Source: Macrosoma leucophasiata (taxonomy: Eukaryota; Arthropoda; Insecta; Lepidoptera; Hedylidae). Taken from it: a stretch of 64,000 bases of DNA. The notes under the pieces were generated by a model that ran no database searches, was not told the origin of the DNA, and saw only the letters and a program-made list of their open reading frames with translations. Position numbers and translations under genes: made by a program. The first letter of the stretch is position 1. Each line of letters begins with the position of its first letter. Below, in pieces: positions 1 to 10,574 of the stretch. The stretch lies in contig JAWQUS010000009.1 of assembly GCA_036365455.1 (NCBI GenBank), positions 3,626,001 to 3,690,000 on the forward strand. Direction: 5' to 3'.

Positions 1-77
1 AATCTCGTGAGCTAGGTCCAGATATTTTAATTCTTATCCTTTTCAGATTTCACGAGATTCTCGTCATGGGGGATGGT
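1..77 (-). mobile_element. R4/Dong-like LINE, 5'-truncated fragment running off the window
   Basis: Closely resembles about 24,868-24,945, the part of the R4-like LINE ORF that encodes the end of the endonuclease-like domain. Read on the minus strand it starts abruptly next to a TTA run (78-88) and carries in-frame stops, so it is a dead 5'-truncated copy whose 3' end lies outside the window. Confidence 0.7.
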
Positions 78-88
78 TTATTATTATT

Positions 89-377
89 CCACTTATTTAT
101 TCATACAACTTATTAAATAATTTTTTACATATATATGTATAAAAAAAAAACAACATATATATATATAAAAAATTAAAAAATAGTGTGCCGCCGGCAGCGA
201 GAGCAGGGTCCAAGCTGCCGGTGGTTAGGGACACAGAGACAGGAACCTCCTCACTATGCGTGCCGTGCCGAGGACGCATAGTGAGGAGGACGCTCTCGCT
301 GCCGGCGGCACACTATTTTTTAATTTTTTGCTTTCTGTATCAGACCCTTGATCCATCCACCTAGCGAGAGCCTCTTG
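89..377 (-). mobile_element. R4/Dong-like LINE, 5'-truncated 3'-end copy, internally inverted
   Basis: Matches the 3' end of the full element at 24,544-24,780, including the C-terminal peptide TARIVRRFLSL and the terminal sequence beside the TTA repeat. It is bracketed by TTA/ATT runs at 78-88 and 378-396, as expected for a TAA-repeat-specific LINE. The middle carries an inverted duplication (separate entry) that the full-length copy lacks. It sits in tandem with the fragment at 1-77. Confidence 0.7.
167..329. repeat. Nested perfect fold-back
   Basis: The outer arms 167-204 and 292-329 are perfect 38-bp reverse complements. Inside them, 246-261 and 274-289 form a second perfect 16-bp pair with a 12-base loop. 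The arms are R4-like LINE 3'UTR sequence present once in the copy near 24.65 kb, so the inversion arose in or after this insertion. Confidence 0.9.
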
Positions 378-672
378 ATTATTATTATTATTATTAATAC
401 GTACGAACAATGATATTATCAAATATGTTACGCTCATTGCGTACGTAGGTACGATTCCGTCAATTACCCGGCCGACGCCATCGGTCGTGCGCTGAATGCA
501 AATTGAGATGAATATTGTGTTCGCGCGGAATCAACCCATATGTTGCGGTACGATGCTCGCACATGTCTTACATCTGCCGGCGTCCAATACACATCTGTCA
601 ACTAACTGTGTAGTTGTTATAGTTTCATTATAATGATTTTCTGGTTAAAAATATAAGAAATCTTTAGTTAAA

Positions 673-1215
673 GGCTCCACCGCATTACCTAATACACTTG
701 CCGCTAAATGGTTCAGCACTATCGTTTTCCGGTCAGGTGGTAATGTATGGCCCTGTAATTTCGGGCACAGAGGCTTAACACCTAAGACCACAGCAGTTTT
801 TTTTTTTTAGTTCGGGCTTTTGTAGGCGACCTGTCTCGAGACGGCACTAGTCTACTTCACTGGGCAATCGGCGAGCGCAGAAGGCGCTCCAGCCTAAGCA
901 AAAAAGTTAGCGCAACTGCCTAAGGGTGACCCATGCGGGTCCGTGCCTCGGCTTAGGGCGTTGCGGAGAGACATATGAGACATATGCGATTATGGGCGGT
1001 GCAACTTTCGCTCTACTCCATTCGGTTGGCGATAACCGGAATGTCATCGGCCTCGCGGGGCCGGGGATAGGGTCGGGATCAGGGTCGGGAGCCCTCAGGA
1101 GTAGTAACGCATCTGCATTTTGACCTTGGTTTCTGTGTGGGTGTCTATAGGCTGCAGTCATCACTTAACATCAATGTGAATTGTAGGCTTGTTTGCCACT
1201 TCCATTACATAAAAA
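673..1215 (+). repeat. Family A retroposon interrupted by a family B insertion
   Basis: The left part (about 673-796) and right part (about 1,086-1,215) together give a nearly complete family A copy ending in CATAAAAAAA. A minus-strand family B unit lies between them. The break falls inside the family A stretch that elsewhere reads continuously from the cAcctTAGG region into CCTCAGGAG, so B inserted into A. Confidence 0.7.
797..1085 (-). repeat. Family B repeat nested in family A
   Basis: Begins with a poly(T) run on the + strand (poly(A) tail on the minus strand), followed by the family B landmarks seen again at 46,406-46,668 and 47,350-47,590: CTCGAGACGGCACTAGTC, GGGCAATCGGCGAGCG and GGGCGGTGCAACTTTCG. 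The open frames across it are short and are not interpreted as genes. Confidence 0.7.
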
Positions 1216-1396
1216 AAATCGAGTTAAAAATGAGTACCTACTTATTAAGCCTACAATAACCTACCTAATTATTCTTTAAAAATAAAATATACCTACTTAT
1301 ATTAAATCTCAGTAAACGGTTCGATTAATATAATAATGATGAAATATTTTTTCTAATATATGATGAAATATCTTTTTTCCGAAATATTGTAAAGAT

Positions 1397-2013
1397 TACT
1401 GGTGGTAGAGTTCCAGTGCAGCTCGAGGGCGTAGGCAACGCCGCATTGCTTTTTTTTTTACGCGGGGCAACCCTTCATTTATAAACTCCAATCACCAGTA
1501 GTGGCGTGCGGAACACTGGCACGCCTACCAGCTCGGGGTCTTAATTCCATGAGGCGATGGACTTCCCCTAGTCCACCACCTGCAGTTCCCTGTTATGGCG
1601 GCAGATGATGCTGCAGAAAGGCTAGCCGCCTTCGCCCTGTACGCCTGCGGCGGATAGGGATGGCGAGAGCATCGTCCACCCTCAACCGCTCCGCCGCCTC
1701 CTTCTGCGACATAATAACTTCATAGAAGAATATGCATGCATCCTCACCACCAACCATGGATTGCACCACAGCCGGCAGCGAGAGATCGGGTCCAACTATG
1801 GCGACTAAATCGAAGCGAAGCTCCATCCACGCCGGGCACTCGACAAACGTATGCTGTGCCGTAAACATCGCATTGCTTAATCTACCTGCCGCCAAGTGGT
1901 AGGTCCAGCACTATCGTGTTCCGTCCATGGTAATGTATGGCTCCGTAATAACTATCACAGAGACATAACAACTTAGGTCTCAGGGATGGCAACGTATCTG
2001 CATTTTGACCTCT
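1397..2013 (+). repeat. Family A retroposon split by a LINE tail
   Basis: Family A sequence from 1,397 to about 1,450 resumes at about 1,869 and continues to 2,013. The intervening 1,451-1,868 is an inserted LINE 3' end. The 10 bases CGCATTGCTT occur on both sides (1,442-1,451 and 1,869-1,878) as a target-site duplication. Confidence 0.75.
1451..1868 (-). mobile_element. R1-clade-like LINE, 5'-truncated 3' end
   Basis: The minus-strand open frame (about 1,593-1,895) reads like the C-terminus of lepidopteran R1-type LINE ORF2: a TAQHTFVECPAW motif (Cys/His region), then DLVAIVGPDLSLPAVV and an MSQKEAAE segment followed by an arginine-rich tail. A poly(T) run at the left end is the poly(A) tail in minus orientation. 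Only the last part of the element is present, so it cannot be autonomous. Clade assignment is by motif memory and could be a related LINE. Confidence 0.65.
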
Positions 2014-2092
2014 GGGGGCCGACCGCCTAACTGAAATGCTTTCATCTTGTCCGTTTCGTACCGCCTCGTACATTTTGCTCTTAAGTATATTA
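2014..2092. mobile_element. One end of an inverted-repeat MITE
   Basis: Shares the terminal block GGGGCCGACCGCCTAACTGA and the following block with GTCCGTTTCGTACCGCC with the two-ended element at 36,274-36,759. Only one end is present, directly abutting the family A copy. Confidence 0.6.
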
Positions 2093-2098
2093 TAACTT

Positions 2099-2150
2099 AA
2101 CTGCCTCGGTAGCCTAGTGGTAGCAGGCCACTACTACTACGCTGTGTAAT
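2099..2150 (+). repeat. SINE C head (tRNA-derived), fragment
   Basis: Contains the A box TAGCCTAGTGG and the following GTAGCAGGCCACTACTACTA block found in the complete SINE C at 59,727-60,031. The B box and tail are missing. Confidence 0.65.
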
Positions 2151-2758
2151 ATTAGTGGCCTCTCCTTCTGCAGTGGCGAAGCGGTGCGTTTGTCTATGGC
2201 GCACGTTCGGCACTGCAGCGGTCCGACCCCAAGAGACCAAATTCACATTTTTCCATACTGAAAGAGATCTTAATGTCTTTTTCTGAGACTGAAATCTGTC
2301 TTTTGATTCACTGGGCCTTTGTTCCACTGCTACGACATGGCCAAACCTTTGGCTAGTATTCCACTATTCATTGTTCTTTTGTTTACATTCACAGAGTTCA
2401 TTGTACGTTGTGTTCTACGTCACACATTGCATAAAGCGAGTAGGTACACCAACCAAACAAGCGAGTCTAGTAACCACCACGTAACTGTTGCGCGTTCTAA
2501 GGTAAACAACATTTACTTGACGGATTTATTTGCCAAGTGAGACGTGTGATTAACGCCATAATTAATTGCATAGCGTTGTGATCTCAGTGACCTCTTAGGG
2601 TTACATACCTCAAAAGAAAAAAAACCCTATAAGATCAGTCGTACGTTTGTCTGTTCATCTGTCACCATTTGCTCCAAAAGCACCCCCTACAATTGTATTT
2701 CCTACAATTGTGGCAGTTCATTTGAGTTAGTATAAGTGTTAATAATTAATGGAGTAAG

Positions 2759-2936
2759 AGTTTATGTATGGTCCCGTAATAACTGTCACAGAGTCATAAC
2801 AACTTAGATCTCAAGGGTGTCAACGCATGTGCATTTTAACCTCTGGTTCTTGTGTAGATGTCTATAGGGTGCAGTCATCACTTAACATCAATGTGAGCTG
2901 CATGCTTGTTTGCCACCTTCCTTATATAAAAAGGAA
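2759..2936 (+). repeat. Family A retroposon, 3' half
   Basis: Carries the diagnostic family A 3' blocks (GCAGTCATCACTTAACATCA, then GCATGCTTGTTTGCCA) and ends in a TATAAAAA tail. The 5' half is missing. Confidence 0.7.
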
Positions 2937-3520
2937 CTTATGTATATCAGTGAGCCAAGCAGGCACGTGTAGTGTAACGTACCTTTAAAAAATAATTTCA
3001 AATAGAGGCGACAACTTTTAGGGGATGAATTAGAAAATTTTAAAAGAGTTTTGCAATATCAAATAATTTGTGTGAAACTCAAATAAAAGATATAGATTTA
3101 AAATAAATAGATAGTGTTGAAAAATACAGGTAACTAACTAGGGTAAGACCTATAGATTACAGGACAACCAATGAGAAGTGATCAGAGGCTTAGTAGAAAA
3201 AAATAATTGTAAGGAACCCTGTCGTGTTATCTACGAATAAGTTATTTATTTATATATTTTTGTAAATTTAATGCACAAAAGAAGGAACCGCACCGCACCG
3301 CTTCGACACTGCAGCGGTCCGACACAAAAACGCATAAATTGAAACCAACTAAGGCATTATCTACCAGTAATAGTCCAGTACTAATGTTGTTGTACATTCA
3401 AATAATCATCTCATCATAAACATATTCATGTAAAATGTTCCAAGTGGATTATTTGTTCAACTTATGCTCATGAGGCGGTAGGATTACAGTTATTATAATA
3501 TTATTTATTTATGTTATTTA

Positions 3521-3777
3521 CTAGCTGACCCGGCTAACTTCGTATTGCCTCAGAATGACCTAATGTGTCAAAGGTTTGATAGATACGGACTATTTGTATG
3601 GGAAAATAAAATTGTGTTTTTTACTATTTCTCTTCAATTTCTTCATATTTTTTACCTTGTAAACCTTTCCTGGACTTCCAGAAACAATTCAAAACTAAAG
3701 ATAACCAAATCGGTAGAGCCATTCTCGAGTTTTAGCCAGACTAACGAACATCAATTGATTTATATATATATAGAAGA
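3521..3777 (-). mobile_element. Non-autonomous Helitron-like element ('GACCCGG' family)
   Basis: On the minus strand the unit starts with TC after an A, has a TATATATATA-rich start and ends GGGTCAGCTAG followed by T. That is the A-TC...CTAG-T structure of Helitrons. Other copies are at 14,985-15,237, 53,266-53,508, 53,513-53,773 and 56,570-56,745. The conserved open frame in several copies follows DNA conservation and is not treated as a gene. Class assignment rests on end structure only. Confidence 0.55.
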
Positions 3778-4792
3778 TAGATATAGATACCTAAACAGAT
3801 TTTCAAAGTGAATTTAACTTAATATTCCGCGAATATTTCAAGCGTCATCTTACACCGTTTTTAAAATTGAGAGAAAATAAGATATCACGTTTGTCGTTTG
3901 GGCTAAGAAATATTTATTGTATTCTGTTTTTAGTATATATTGCAGTGGCAACAGAAAAACCTACATCATCTGTGACAATTTCAACTGTCTAGCTATCATT
4001 GTTCATGAGTCTTAGTCCAGTTAGGGTCCAGTTTTTATATCACTAATAGCTGCCTACTGCATTTCTTCAATGACCATACAAGAATAAACTATTTCAGATT
4101 GGTATTGATTGATGAATCTTATATCATTCAAGTTAACGTTTTTCAAATGCTAGTTACGTAAGGCAGTGGTTGACCGCGGCACTGTTTTGAACCTGCTTCC
4201 ATTTCGCATGCCTTCACCGGTAAATTAACTGCGTAACCTTGACACACCGCTGTGAATCATTAGCTTGAACAGCCATAGAAAATTCCATGACTATTTTTTC
4301 CACCACATTAATAGCGTTTATAAATAATATAATTTGTTTTGTTTCGTTATACCTTAGGTTTAAGAAGAATTAGAGATTAAATAAAAAGGTAGAGTAGAAT
4401 ACAAAGTAGAGTAAAATTTAAAAAAGAAAATAAAATTTAATATAGTGTATATATGTTTTTATCTTTTAGCGATACCTATTAAATTTCTTCAGAGATGTTT
4501 TTGTTTGAGTCCCACGATTTGAGTCGACGTATTGACGTTACCGATCTTCGTGACTTGGACCTTTTTTGAACATTTTTCTTTTTGTCAGAATTTAACAACT
4601 CCTTAATCATTAACCTACTGCCTCAGGCTTAATATGGTGGCAGCAAGCTATTACGCTGCAGCTCTGGATTCGATGCTATAAGGATGTGCTATAAGGATTA
4701 CGGGTATGTGCTATAACGATTTTTCCATTTCTCTAAAGTTACCAAAATTAGTCAATAAATCATTTATTAGTTTAATAATTTTACACGGGGGC
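3778..4792. other. Intergenic, no gene seen
   Basis: AT-rich sequence with no convincing coding frame. A diverged tRNA-SINE-like head is possible near 4,612-4,680. The last 45 bases form one arm of an inverted repeat with 10,714-10,746 on the far side of the BEL insertion. Confidence 0.5.
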
Positions 4793-4914
4793 TGTTGTTG
4801 CAGTTAAGGTTCAAGTTTGCTTGTGAGTTTAGAAGAAAATGAAATACGTGTTGTACGTTCGATTGTTTATTAGACACTAAAAACTCATGCTACGAATAAT
4901 ATATGCTCTGCACA
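4793..4914 (-). repeat. 3' LTR of the BEL element
   Basis: 122 bp, apparently identical to 10,575-10,696. In sense orientation it begins TGTGCAGAGC, contains AATAAA and ends CAACAACA. A purine-biased stretch just upstream in sense (about 4,915-4,930) is the likely polypurine primer. Confidence 0.92.
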
Positions 4915-5201
4915 TGCCGCCCACCGAAGGGACCTTAATGGCCCGTAAAAAAAAAAACAAAAATTTAAGAAAATATTATGTATGTAATAAATTACATAAC
5001 TTTAATGACAACCAGTAATCAAGGTGAGTAAAAAGTTCAAGCAAATAAATTAGGTAGTTATAAACTGAACAACATATAACAAGGGCGATATTTTTATACA
5101 TAGTTTAATTACACGATTCGTAAGTATATAACGGCGTGCAGGCATTTACATTTAAGAAACTGTACCTTACTCTAATTAAGCCTAAAAGTGAGTATTATTA
5201 C

Positions 5202-8200
5202 CTAATCTTCGATGTAAATAGGTAATGCACACAAAGCCGATGTTGATCTCTTCATTGTTTTGTTATTACATCGGACTGTGTATACTCGCGTGACGTTATC
5301 GTGGCCGGGGTGTTTCTCCAGAATACGTGCGAGTGGCCACTTGCTAGGAGGCACGTTTTCTCCTCGTACCAATACTATATCGCCGACCTCGTACTCCGCT
5401 GTCCGTTTTAGCCATTTAGGTCGTTGATTGAGTTGAGTCAAGTACTCGGTTTGCCATCGTTTCCAGAACACTTGAACTAATCTTTGTGTATGCTGCCATC
5501 GGTTTAATAGGTTGATGTTTTTTGATTCATAACTTTTGTCTGGGATAGTAATCAATGCTTCTCCAATCAAAAAATGTCCGGGTGTGATCATTTGTATATC
5601 ATCTATTGTATCCACATTTGTAGGTATAAGTGTGAGTGGGCGCGAATTCAAACAAGCTTCTATCTGCGCGAGGACGGTTGTAAATTCTTCAAAGGTTAGA
5701 TTAGACGTAAGTATTCTTCTTAGATGCTGCTTTACTGATTTCACGCCAGCCTCCCAGAGCCCTCCAAAGTTTGGACTGTGTGGCGGGATAAAATGCCACT
5801 GAGTTCCATCTGTTGCTAGTTGATTTGATACATGATCAGGGATTTCTAATTGTGCCTCCTTCCACATGGCAAACAATTCTTTGTTAGCTGCAACGAAATT
5901 TGTACCATTGTCGCTCCAAACTTCATTGCACCTTCCTCTTCGAGCGACAAAACGTCTGAATGCGGCAATAAACGAGGCAGATGTCAGATCACCTACCAAT
6001 TCTAAATGAATGGCTTTCACGGCCATACAAACAAATATACAGATATATGCTTTGCTTGTTTTACTTCCTCTCCCTCTAGATTTCAGGACCAGCACTGGAC
6101 CAGCGAAGTCAATTCCACAACGGGAAAATGGACGCGATGGGGTAACTCGAGATTTAGGTAAGTCACCCATTATTTGTTGATTACTAACTCTTTGCTGGCG
6201 TGCACAGGTAAGACATCTTTTTACGTATTTCTTCACCATATTCTTGCAGCCGACGATCCAGTATCTACTCATCAGGTAAGTGGTCATTAGTCTGATTCCA
6301 CCGTGTAGCGTTTTTAGGTGTGCATCGGCCAATATCAGGGGTGTTAAACCGTTTCTTTTACCTAATATTATTGGATGTTTCAGGTTCTCCTCAGCGTCTG
6401 CGTGTCGTAGCCTGCCGCCCACCCTCAGTACACCACTCTCATCGACGAATGGGTTCAGCGACTTCAATATACTTGTTTTCTTTACTGTCTGTTTTCCATT
6501 TAATCTTCTTATATCATCTGTGAACTCCTCTTCTTGTACTTGTTTTATGCAAACATCCAATGCCTTTAGCATTTCATCCGTTGTTATACCATGATCTAGT
6601 CGTTTCGGATCCTTCTTTATATTTAAAAACTTTTTACAATAAACTATTATTTTCAATAATTCTGTAAGCGAGTCGTAATTTTCGAAGTTGATAACCTTCT
6701 CTTCACTTTCAGTTACCTGAGCGTGGGAAAGTACTGTTTTCTTTCTTTCTATATCTGTGCCTAGGGTTGCAGGTCGGATGAATTCAATAGGTTCGTCAGT
6801 AAGCCAATTGGGTCCAGTCCACCACAGTGGTTTGTGACATAGTTCTGATACTGGTAATCCTCTGGATGCTATGTCAGCTGGGTTTTGACATGACTGTACG
6901 TGGAACCATTGGCTGTTGTTTGTTTTTTCAAGTATCTCCACAACTCTGTTTGCAACGAATGATTTCCAGCGATTGGGTTCGCCTAGAAGCCAAGCTAATA
7001 CTATTGTGGAGTCAGTCCAGGCATATACATTGTGATTTGGTATTCTCATAGCTTGTCTGGCCTGATGTAGGAGTTTTGATAATAGCACTGCTCCACTCAG
7101 TTCTAATCGTGGCAGCGAAATGGTTTTAACAGGAGCTACTTTCGTTCTAGCGGCTACCAGGTGAGTTTTTATTTCTCCATTACTTCTTGTTACACGACAG
7201 TATACTACAGCGGCGTAAGCTTTTTCTGATGCATCGCAGAAACCATGTAATGTGATCTGTTGTCTTTCAGTACTTATAGTGTCTATCCAGCGTTTTATTT
7301 GTATTTTGTTAACATTCTCCAAGTCCTTTCTAATTACTTTCCATTCTTCTTCCATTATTTTTTCTATCTCCTCATCCAATCCAACGCCTTCTAGCCATAA
7401 CTTCTGCACAAAGATTTTTGCAGTTATTATAGCCGGCGCTATCCATCCTAGCGGGTCGAATAATTTTTGTAAGTCGGATAGAACTGTTCTTTTTGTAATG
7501 GTCTTTGCAGGTTCCAAGCGTAGCTGATAATGAAATTCATCTTGTCCAAGGTTCCATGACAGTCCTAATGCCTTTATAATTCCGTCTAATTTGATGTCTA
7601 GACTAGCCTTTGTGGTAACTTTAGTAGCATCTATAGATCTAAGGAACCTTTTGTCATTGGATGCCCATTTTTGTAGTTCGAAACCGCCCTTTTTCAGTAT
7701 TGTAATTATTTGTTGACTTATCTCAATTGCCTTTTCTGTTGTGTCGCTGCCTGATGTCAAATCGTCTACGTAAAAATCTTCTCGTATTATTTTAGCGGCT
7801 TCTGGATAAGGTTTGCCTTCTTCATCTGCTAGTTTCATGAGTGTTTTTATAGCAAGGTATGGGGCAGATGCTGTTCCAAATGTGACTGTCCGCAAGGTGT
7901 AATCTTTTACTTCTTCTGTTGGATGGCTACGCCAGAGTATTCTGTGGTAATTACTATCTTGTTCATCCAGTAGAATCATCCTGTACATCTTTATTATGTC
8001 ACTTGCGAAGCATACCTTATGCATGCGCCATCTCATTAGGATACTTCTCATGTCTTCTTGTAGTACAGGTCCAGTAAGAAGTTCGTTGTTTAAGGAAACT
8101 CCGTTGTTGTATTTGCATGATGCGTCAAACACCACTCTCGTTTTTGTAGTTTCTTTGTCTGTTCTTATGACTGCATGATGTGGTAGATAAACAGAAGGTT

Positions 8201-10391
8201 TTTTTAAATCATCTTCCAAAACTGGTACCATATGTCCCATTATTAGATATTCTTTTAATACTTCGTCATATTCTTTTCTTAATTCCGGTGTTTGTTGTAG
8301 TCTCTTTTCTTGCTGTATTAATCTCTTCATTGCTATTTCTCTGCTGTTTCCACTCGGAGTTACAGGTTCATTGTTTCGAAATGGAAGTCTAACTATAAAT
8401 CTCCCGCTACTATCTCTTTTGTAATTTTCTTCGTAAAATGTCTCGCATTGCTGTTCTTCTCTGGTCTGTTTTCTTGTTGTGTTTTGTTCAACTTCCCAAA
8501 GTGTTTTCAAAAAGTCTTCTACTACCACTTGGTGATGCATGACCAGAACTGATTCTTGTTGTTGTGATGTATCGTCGACTTTGCCAAATAGAATCCAGCC
8601 AAGTGTTGTATTATGTGCGCAAGGAGCACCTGGCGGACCTTTAACTATCTCGTTCTGTATTATCTGGGCATACACGTCCACACCAAGTAGTAAATCTATT
8701 GAACCAGGTCTGTAGTAATTAGGGTCAGCTAATGTTAGGCCGTTTAGGTGAGGCCAGTTGCATATTTTGATGTTACGCGCTGGTATTTTGCTAGTCAGTT
8801 GTTTTGGCATGATGTATGTGCTGACATCCAGGTTGTAAGTTCCAGATGTCGATTCTAAGTTGATGTGAACTACTTGTTTGATGTCTTCTCTAGTTGATCC
8901 TACACCGACAACCGTACCTTTGATCGAATATCGCTTGGCTTTGATCAGTTGGGCTGCCCGTTCAGTGATGAAGCTCGCTTGTGAGCCTTGGTCGATCAGA
9001 GCGCGTAATGTAACGTTGTAGTTGTTTTCGCTTCTAACTTGAACAATTGCCGTAGCAAGCAAAGCTGTGCTTTGTTTCGATGTAATATGTGACGCCACCA
9101 TTGTTATATCTTCTTCTTCTTCTTCAATCTTCTCCACATTTGTATGTAGTGCCACTTCGGGTTGTTCTTTGTTCTCTCTCTTATTGTTGCCCGAAGTAGT
9201 TGTATTCTGTCCTGTTGTTTCATGAAGTAGAGTGTGATGACGTCGTCTGCACAAGCGACAAGATGTTGGTATGCGACAAAACCTCACAGAGTGTCCCGAT
9301 GCGAGGCAGTTGAAGCACAAGTTCTTTGTTTTGATAAATTCACTTCGTTCTGTTGGTGTGTACTTTCCAAATGTTTTACAATGGCTCAGTGAATGATCTT
9401 CGTTACACATTTTGCATATTATTTTGTTATTTTCGTGTGTGGTGACATGAAATGTTTTTTCGCGAAAGGTAATTGAAGTTGGTTTTGACTTGATCGGTTC
9501 CGTTAGCTCCAAAGTACGAAAACGAGTTTCTAGAAATTTTCTAAAAGATTCAAGTGTCGGTAATGTATCTGGCTCTTCAACATTACTTACGTAATTTTCC
9601 CACTCTTTATGTGTGTCACAGTCTAATTTTTGCACCATCACAAATATTATTATTGTATCCCAATTTTCGGTATTCACATCCATGCTATTGAGTTGATGTA
9701 AACATTCAAAACTGGTGTCCAGTAAACTTTTTATATTACTTGAAGTATTTAATGCCATCCTCTTTTGCGAAAAGAATCTTTTCATTACAGCATTGATATT
9801 GATGCGTTTGTTTCCGTACCTTAATTTCAATATTTCCCAGGCCTTTTCATAATTACAGTCAGTCACCTTGATATGTTTCAACTTCGCTTCAGCTTCTCCA
9901 GAAAGACTAGTTTTCAAATAATGTAACTTTTGTGCATTACTAAGGGATTTGTTCATGTGTACAAGTGCGGTAAAAAGGTCATGGAAAGACATCCACTCTT
10001 CGTACTGTCCACTAAAGGTTGGTATTTGTATTTTAGGTAACATCACTCGGGTCTCCTTAGCAGTGCTATGTGTTGGTGAAGTGGTTTGTTCAGGTCCCAT
10101 CAAGTCCATAATATCCGATTTTAAGCCGATGTATAATTCTTCATGTTCGTAATATTCATTGTTGTCAACGTAGGGTATTCCTGTCTTTTTTCCAGTCGGC
10201 GTACTGCGTATTATTATCTCGTAGGCATTTTTATACTTTTCCCAATGATCTTCCACACATTTAAGACGGGTTTCAACATAATTTTGTGTTAATCTAGACT
10301 TCGGACACTTTTTAAAATTGACTTGAGTGTTTTTCAAAACCTTCGCTATTTGTTCCACCAAATTCACTGATTCTAGTACTTCCTCAGCCAT
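5202..10391 (-). CDS. BEL/Pao gag-pol polyprotein (1,729 aa, intact)
   Basis: Encodes the self-replication proteins of the retrotransposon. Approximate order: gag-like region, residues 1-300; zinc knuckles at 325-390 (CKMC...C and CFNCLASGHSVRFC); aspartic protease with DQGSQ near 467; reverse transcriptase with YVDD near 876; RNase H starting FCDASE near 1,053; integrase with an HHCC zinc finger at about 1,357-1,395 and acidic residues in IDFAG (about 1,429), SDNGT (about 1,493) and GLWEAG (about 1,547); C-terminal DUF5641-type domain ending near 1,725. Length and order fit BEL/Pao and not Gypsy or Copia, because protease and RT precede integrase and YVDD is present. No frameshift or missing catalytic residue was noticed. 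The start is the first ATG of the frame, about 180 bases inside the 5' LTR. There is no env-like ORF. Confidence 0.93.
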   Translation of the reverse strand: MAEEVLESVNLVEQIAKVLKNTQVNFKKCPKSRLTQNYVETRLKCVEDHWEKYKNAYEIIIRSTPTGKKTGIPYVDNNEYYEHEELYIGLKSDIMDLMGPEQTTSPTHSTAKETRVMLPKIQIPTFSGQYEEWMSFHDLFTALVHMNKSLSNAQKLHYLKTSLSGEAEAKLKHIKVTDCNYEKAWEILKLRYGNKRININAVMKRFFSQKRMALNTSSNIKSLLDTSFECLHQLNSMDVNTENWDTIIIFVMVQKLDCDTHKEWENYVSNVEEPDTLPTLESFRKFLETRFRTLELTEPIKSKPTSITFREKTFHVTTHENNKIICKMCNEDHSLSHCKTFGKYTPTERSEFIKTKNLCFNCLASGHSVRFCRIPTSCRLCRRRHHTLLHETTGQNTTTSGNNKRENKEQPEVALHTNVEKIEEEEEDITMVASHITSKQSTALLATAIVQVRSENNYNVTLRALIDQGSQASFITERAAQLIKAKRYSIKGTVVGVGSTREDIKQVVHINLESTSGTYNLDVSTYIMPKQLTSKIPARNIKICNWPHLNGLTLADPNYYRPGSIDLLLGVDVYAQIIQNEIVKGPPGAPCAHNTTLGWILFGKVDDTSQQQESVLVMHHQVVVEDFLKTLWEVEQNTTRKQTREEQQCETFYEENYKRDSSGRFIVRLPFRNNEPVTPSGNSREIAMKRLIQQEKRLQQTPELRKEYDEVLKEYLIMGHMVPVLEDDLKKPSVYLPHHAVIRTDKETTKTRVVFDASCKYNNGVSLNNELLTGPVLQEDMRSILMRWRMHKVCFASDIIKMYRMILLDEQDSNYHRILWRSHPTEEVKDYTLRTVTFGTASAPYLAIKTLMKLADEEGKPYPEAAKIIREDFYVDDLTSGSDTTEKAIEISQQIITILKKGGFELQKWASNDKRFLRSIDATKVTTKASLDIKLDGIIKALGLSWNLGQDEFHYQLRLEPAKTITKRTVLSDLQKLFDPLGWIAPAIITAKIFVQKLWLEGVGLDEEIEKIMEEEWKVIRKDLENVNKIQIKRWIDTISTERQQITLHGFCDASEKAYAAVVYCRVTRSNGEIKTHLVAARTKVAPVKTISLPRLELSGAVLLSKLLHQARQAMRIPNHNVYAWTDSTIVLAWLLGEPNRWKSFVANRVVEILEKTNNSQWFHVQSCQNPADIASRGLPVSELCHKPLWWTGPNWLTDEPIEFIRPATLGTDIERKKTVLSHAQVTESEEKVINFENYDSLTELLKIIVYCKKFLNIKKDPKRLDHGITTDEMLKALDVCIKQVQEEEFTDDIRRLNGKQTVKKTSILKSLNPFVDESGVLRVGGRLRHADAEENLKHPIILGKRNGLTPLILADAHLKTLHGGIRLMTTYLMSRYWIVGCKNMVKKYVKRCLTCARQQRVSNQQIMGDLPKSRVTPSRPFSRCGIDFAGPVLVLKSRGRGSKTSKAYICIFVCMAVKAIHLELVGDLTSASFIAAFRRFVARRGRCNEVWSDNGTNFVAANKELFAMWKEAQLEIPDHVSNQLATDGTQWHFIPPHSPNFGGLWEAGVKSVKQHLRRILTSNLTFEEFTTVLAQIEACLNSRPLTLIPTNVDTIDDIQMITPGHFLIGEALITIPDKSYESKNINLLNRWQHTQRLVQVFWKRWQTEYLTQLNQRPKWLKRTAEYEVGDIVLVRGENVPPSKWPLARILEKHPGHDNVTRVYTVRCNNKTMKRSTSALCALPIYIED

Positions 10392-10554
10392 TGTAATCTC
10401 AATAAATTAGTCAATGTTCACAAAGTTGTAAAACGTAATTCATTAATTTGTTTAAAACTTGCATAAAAACTACACAATAGCTCGCTCGCCGGGTCGCCTA
10501 TCGCTTCTTTTGTTCTCGGCCGGCCAGTCACTTGTGATAATCTTGCGTTCGTAT

Positions 10555-10572
10555 CCGGCTCGTATTGGACCA
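10555..10572 (-). other. Candidate primer-binding site of the BEL element
   Basis: In sense orientation, two bases after the 5' LTR the sequence reads TGGTCCAATACGAGCCGG. It begins TGG, as expected for pairing with a tRNA 3' CCA end. The tRNA species is not assigned. Confidence 0.5.
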
Positions 10573-10574
10573 TA

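Noticed and set aside
3545..3811. Conserved open frame (RFDRYGLFVWENK) in several copies of the Helitron-like repeat
   Set aside because: The similarity follows DNA conservation of a dispersed repeat. Frames start and stop at different places and no known domain is present.
5536..10152. Several + strand open frames of 60-100 codons
   Set aside because: All lie antisense within the BEL gag-pol ORF and match no protein.
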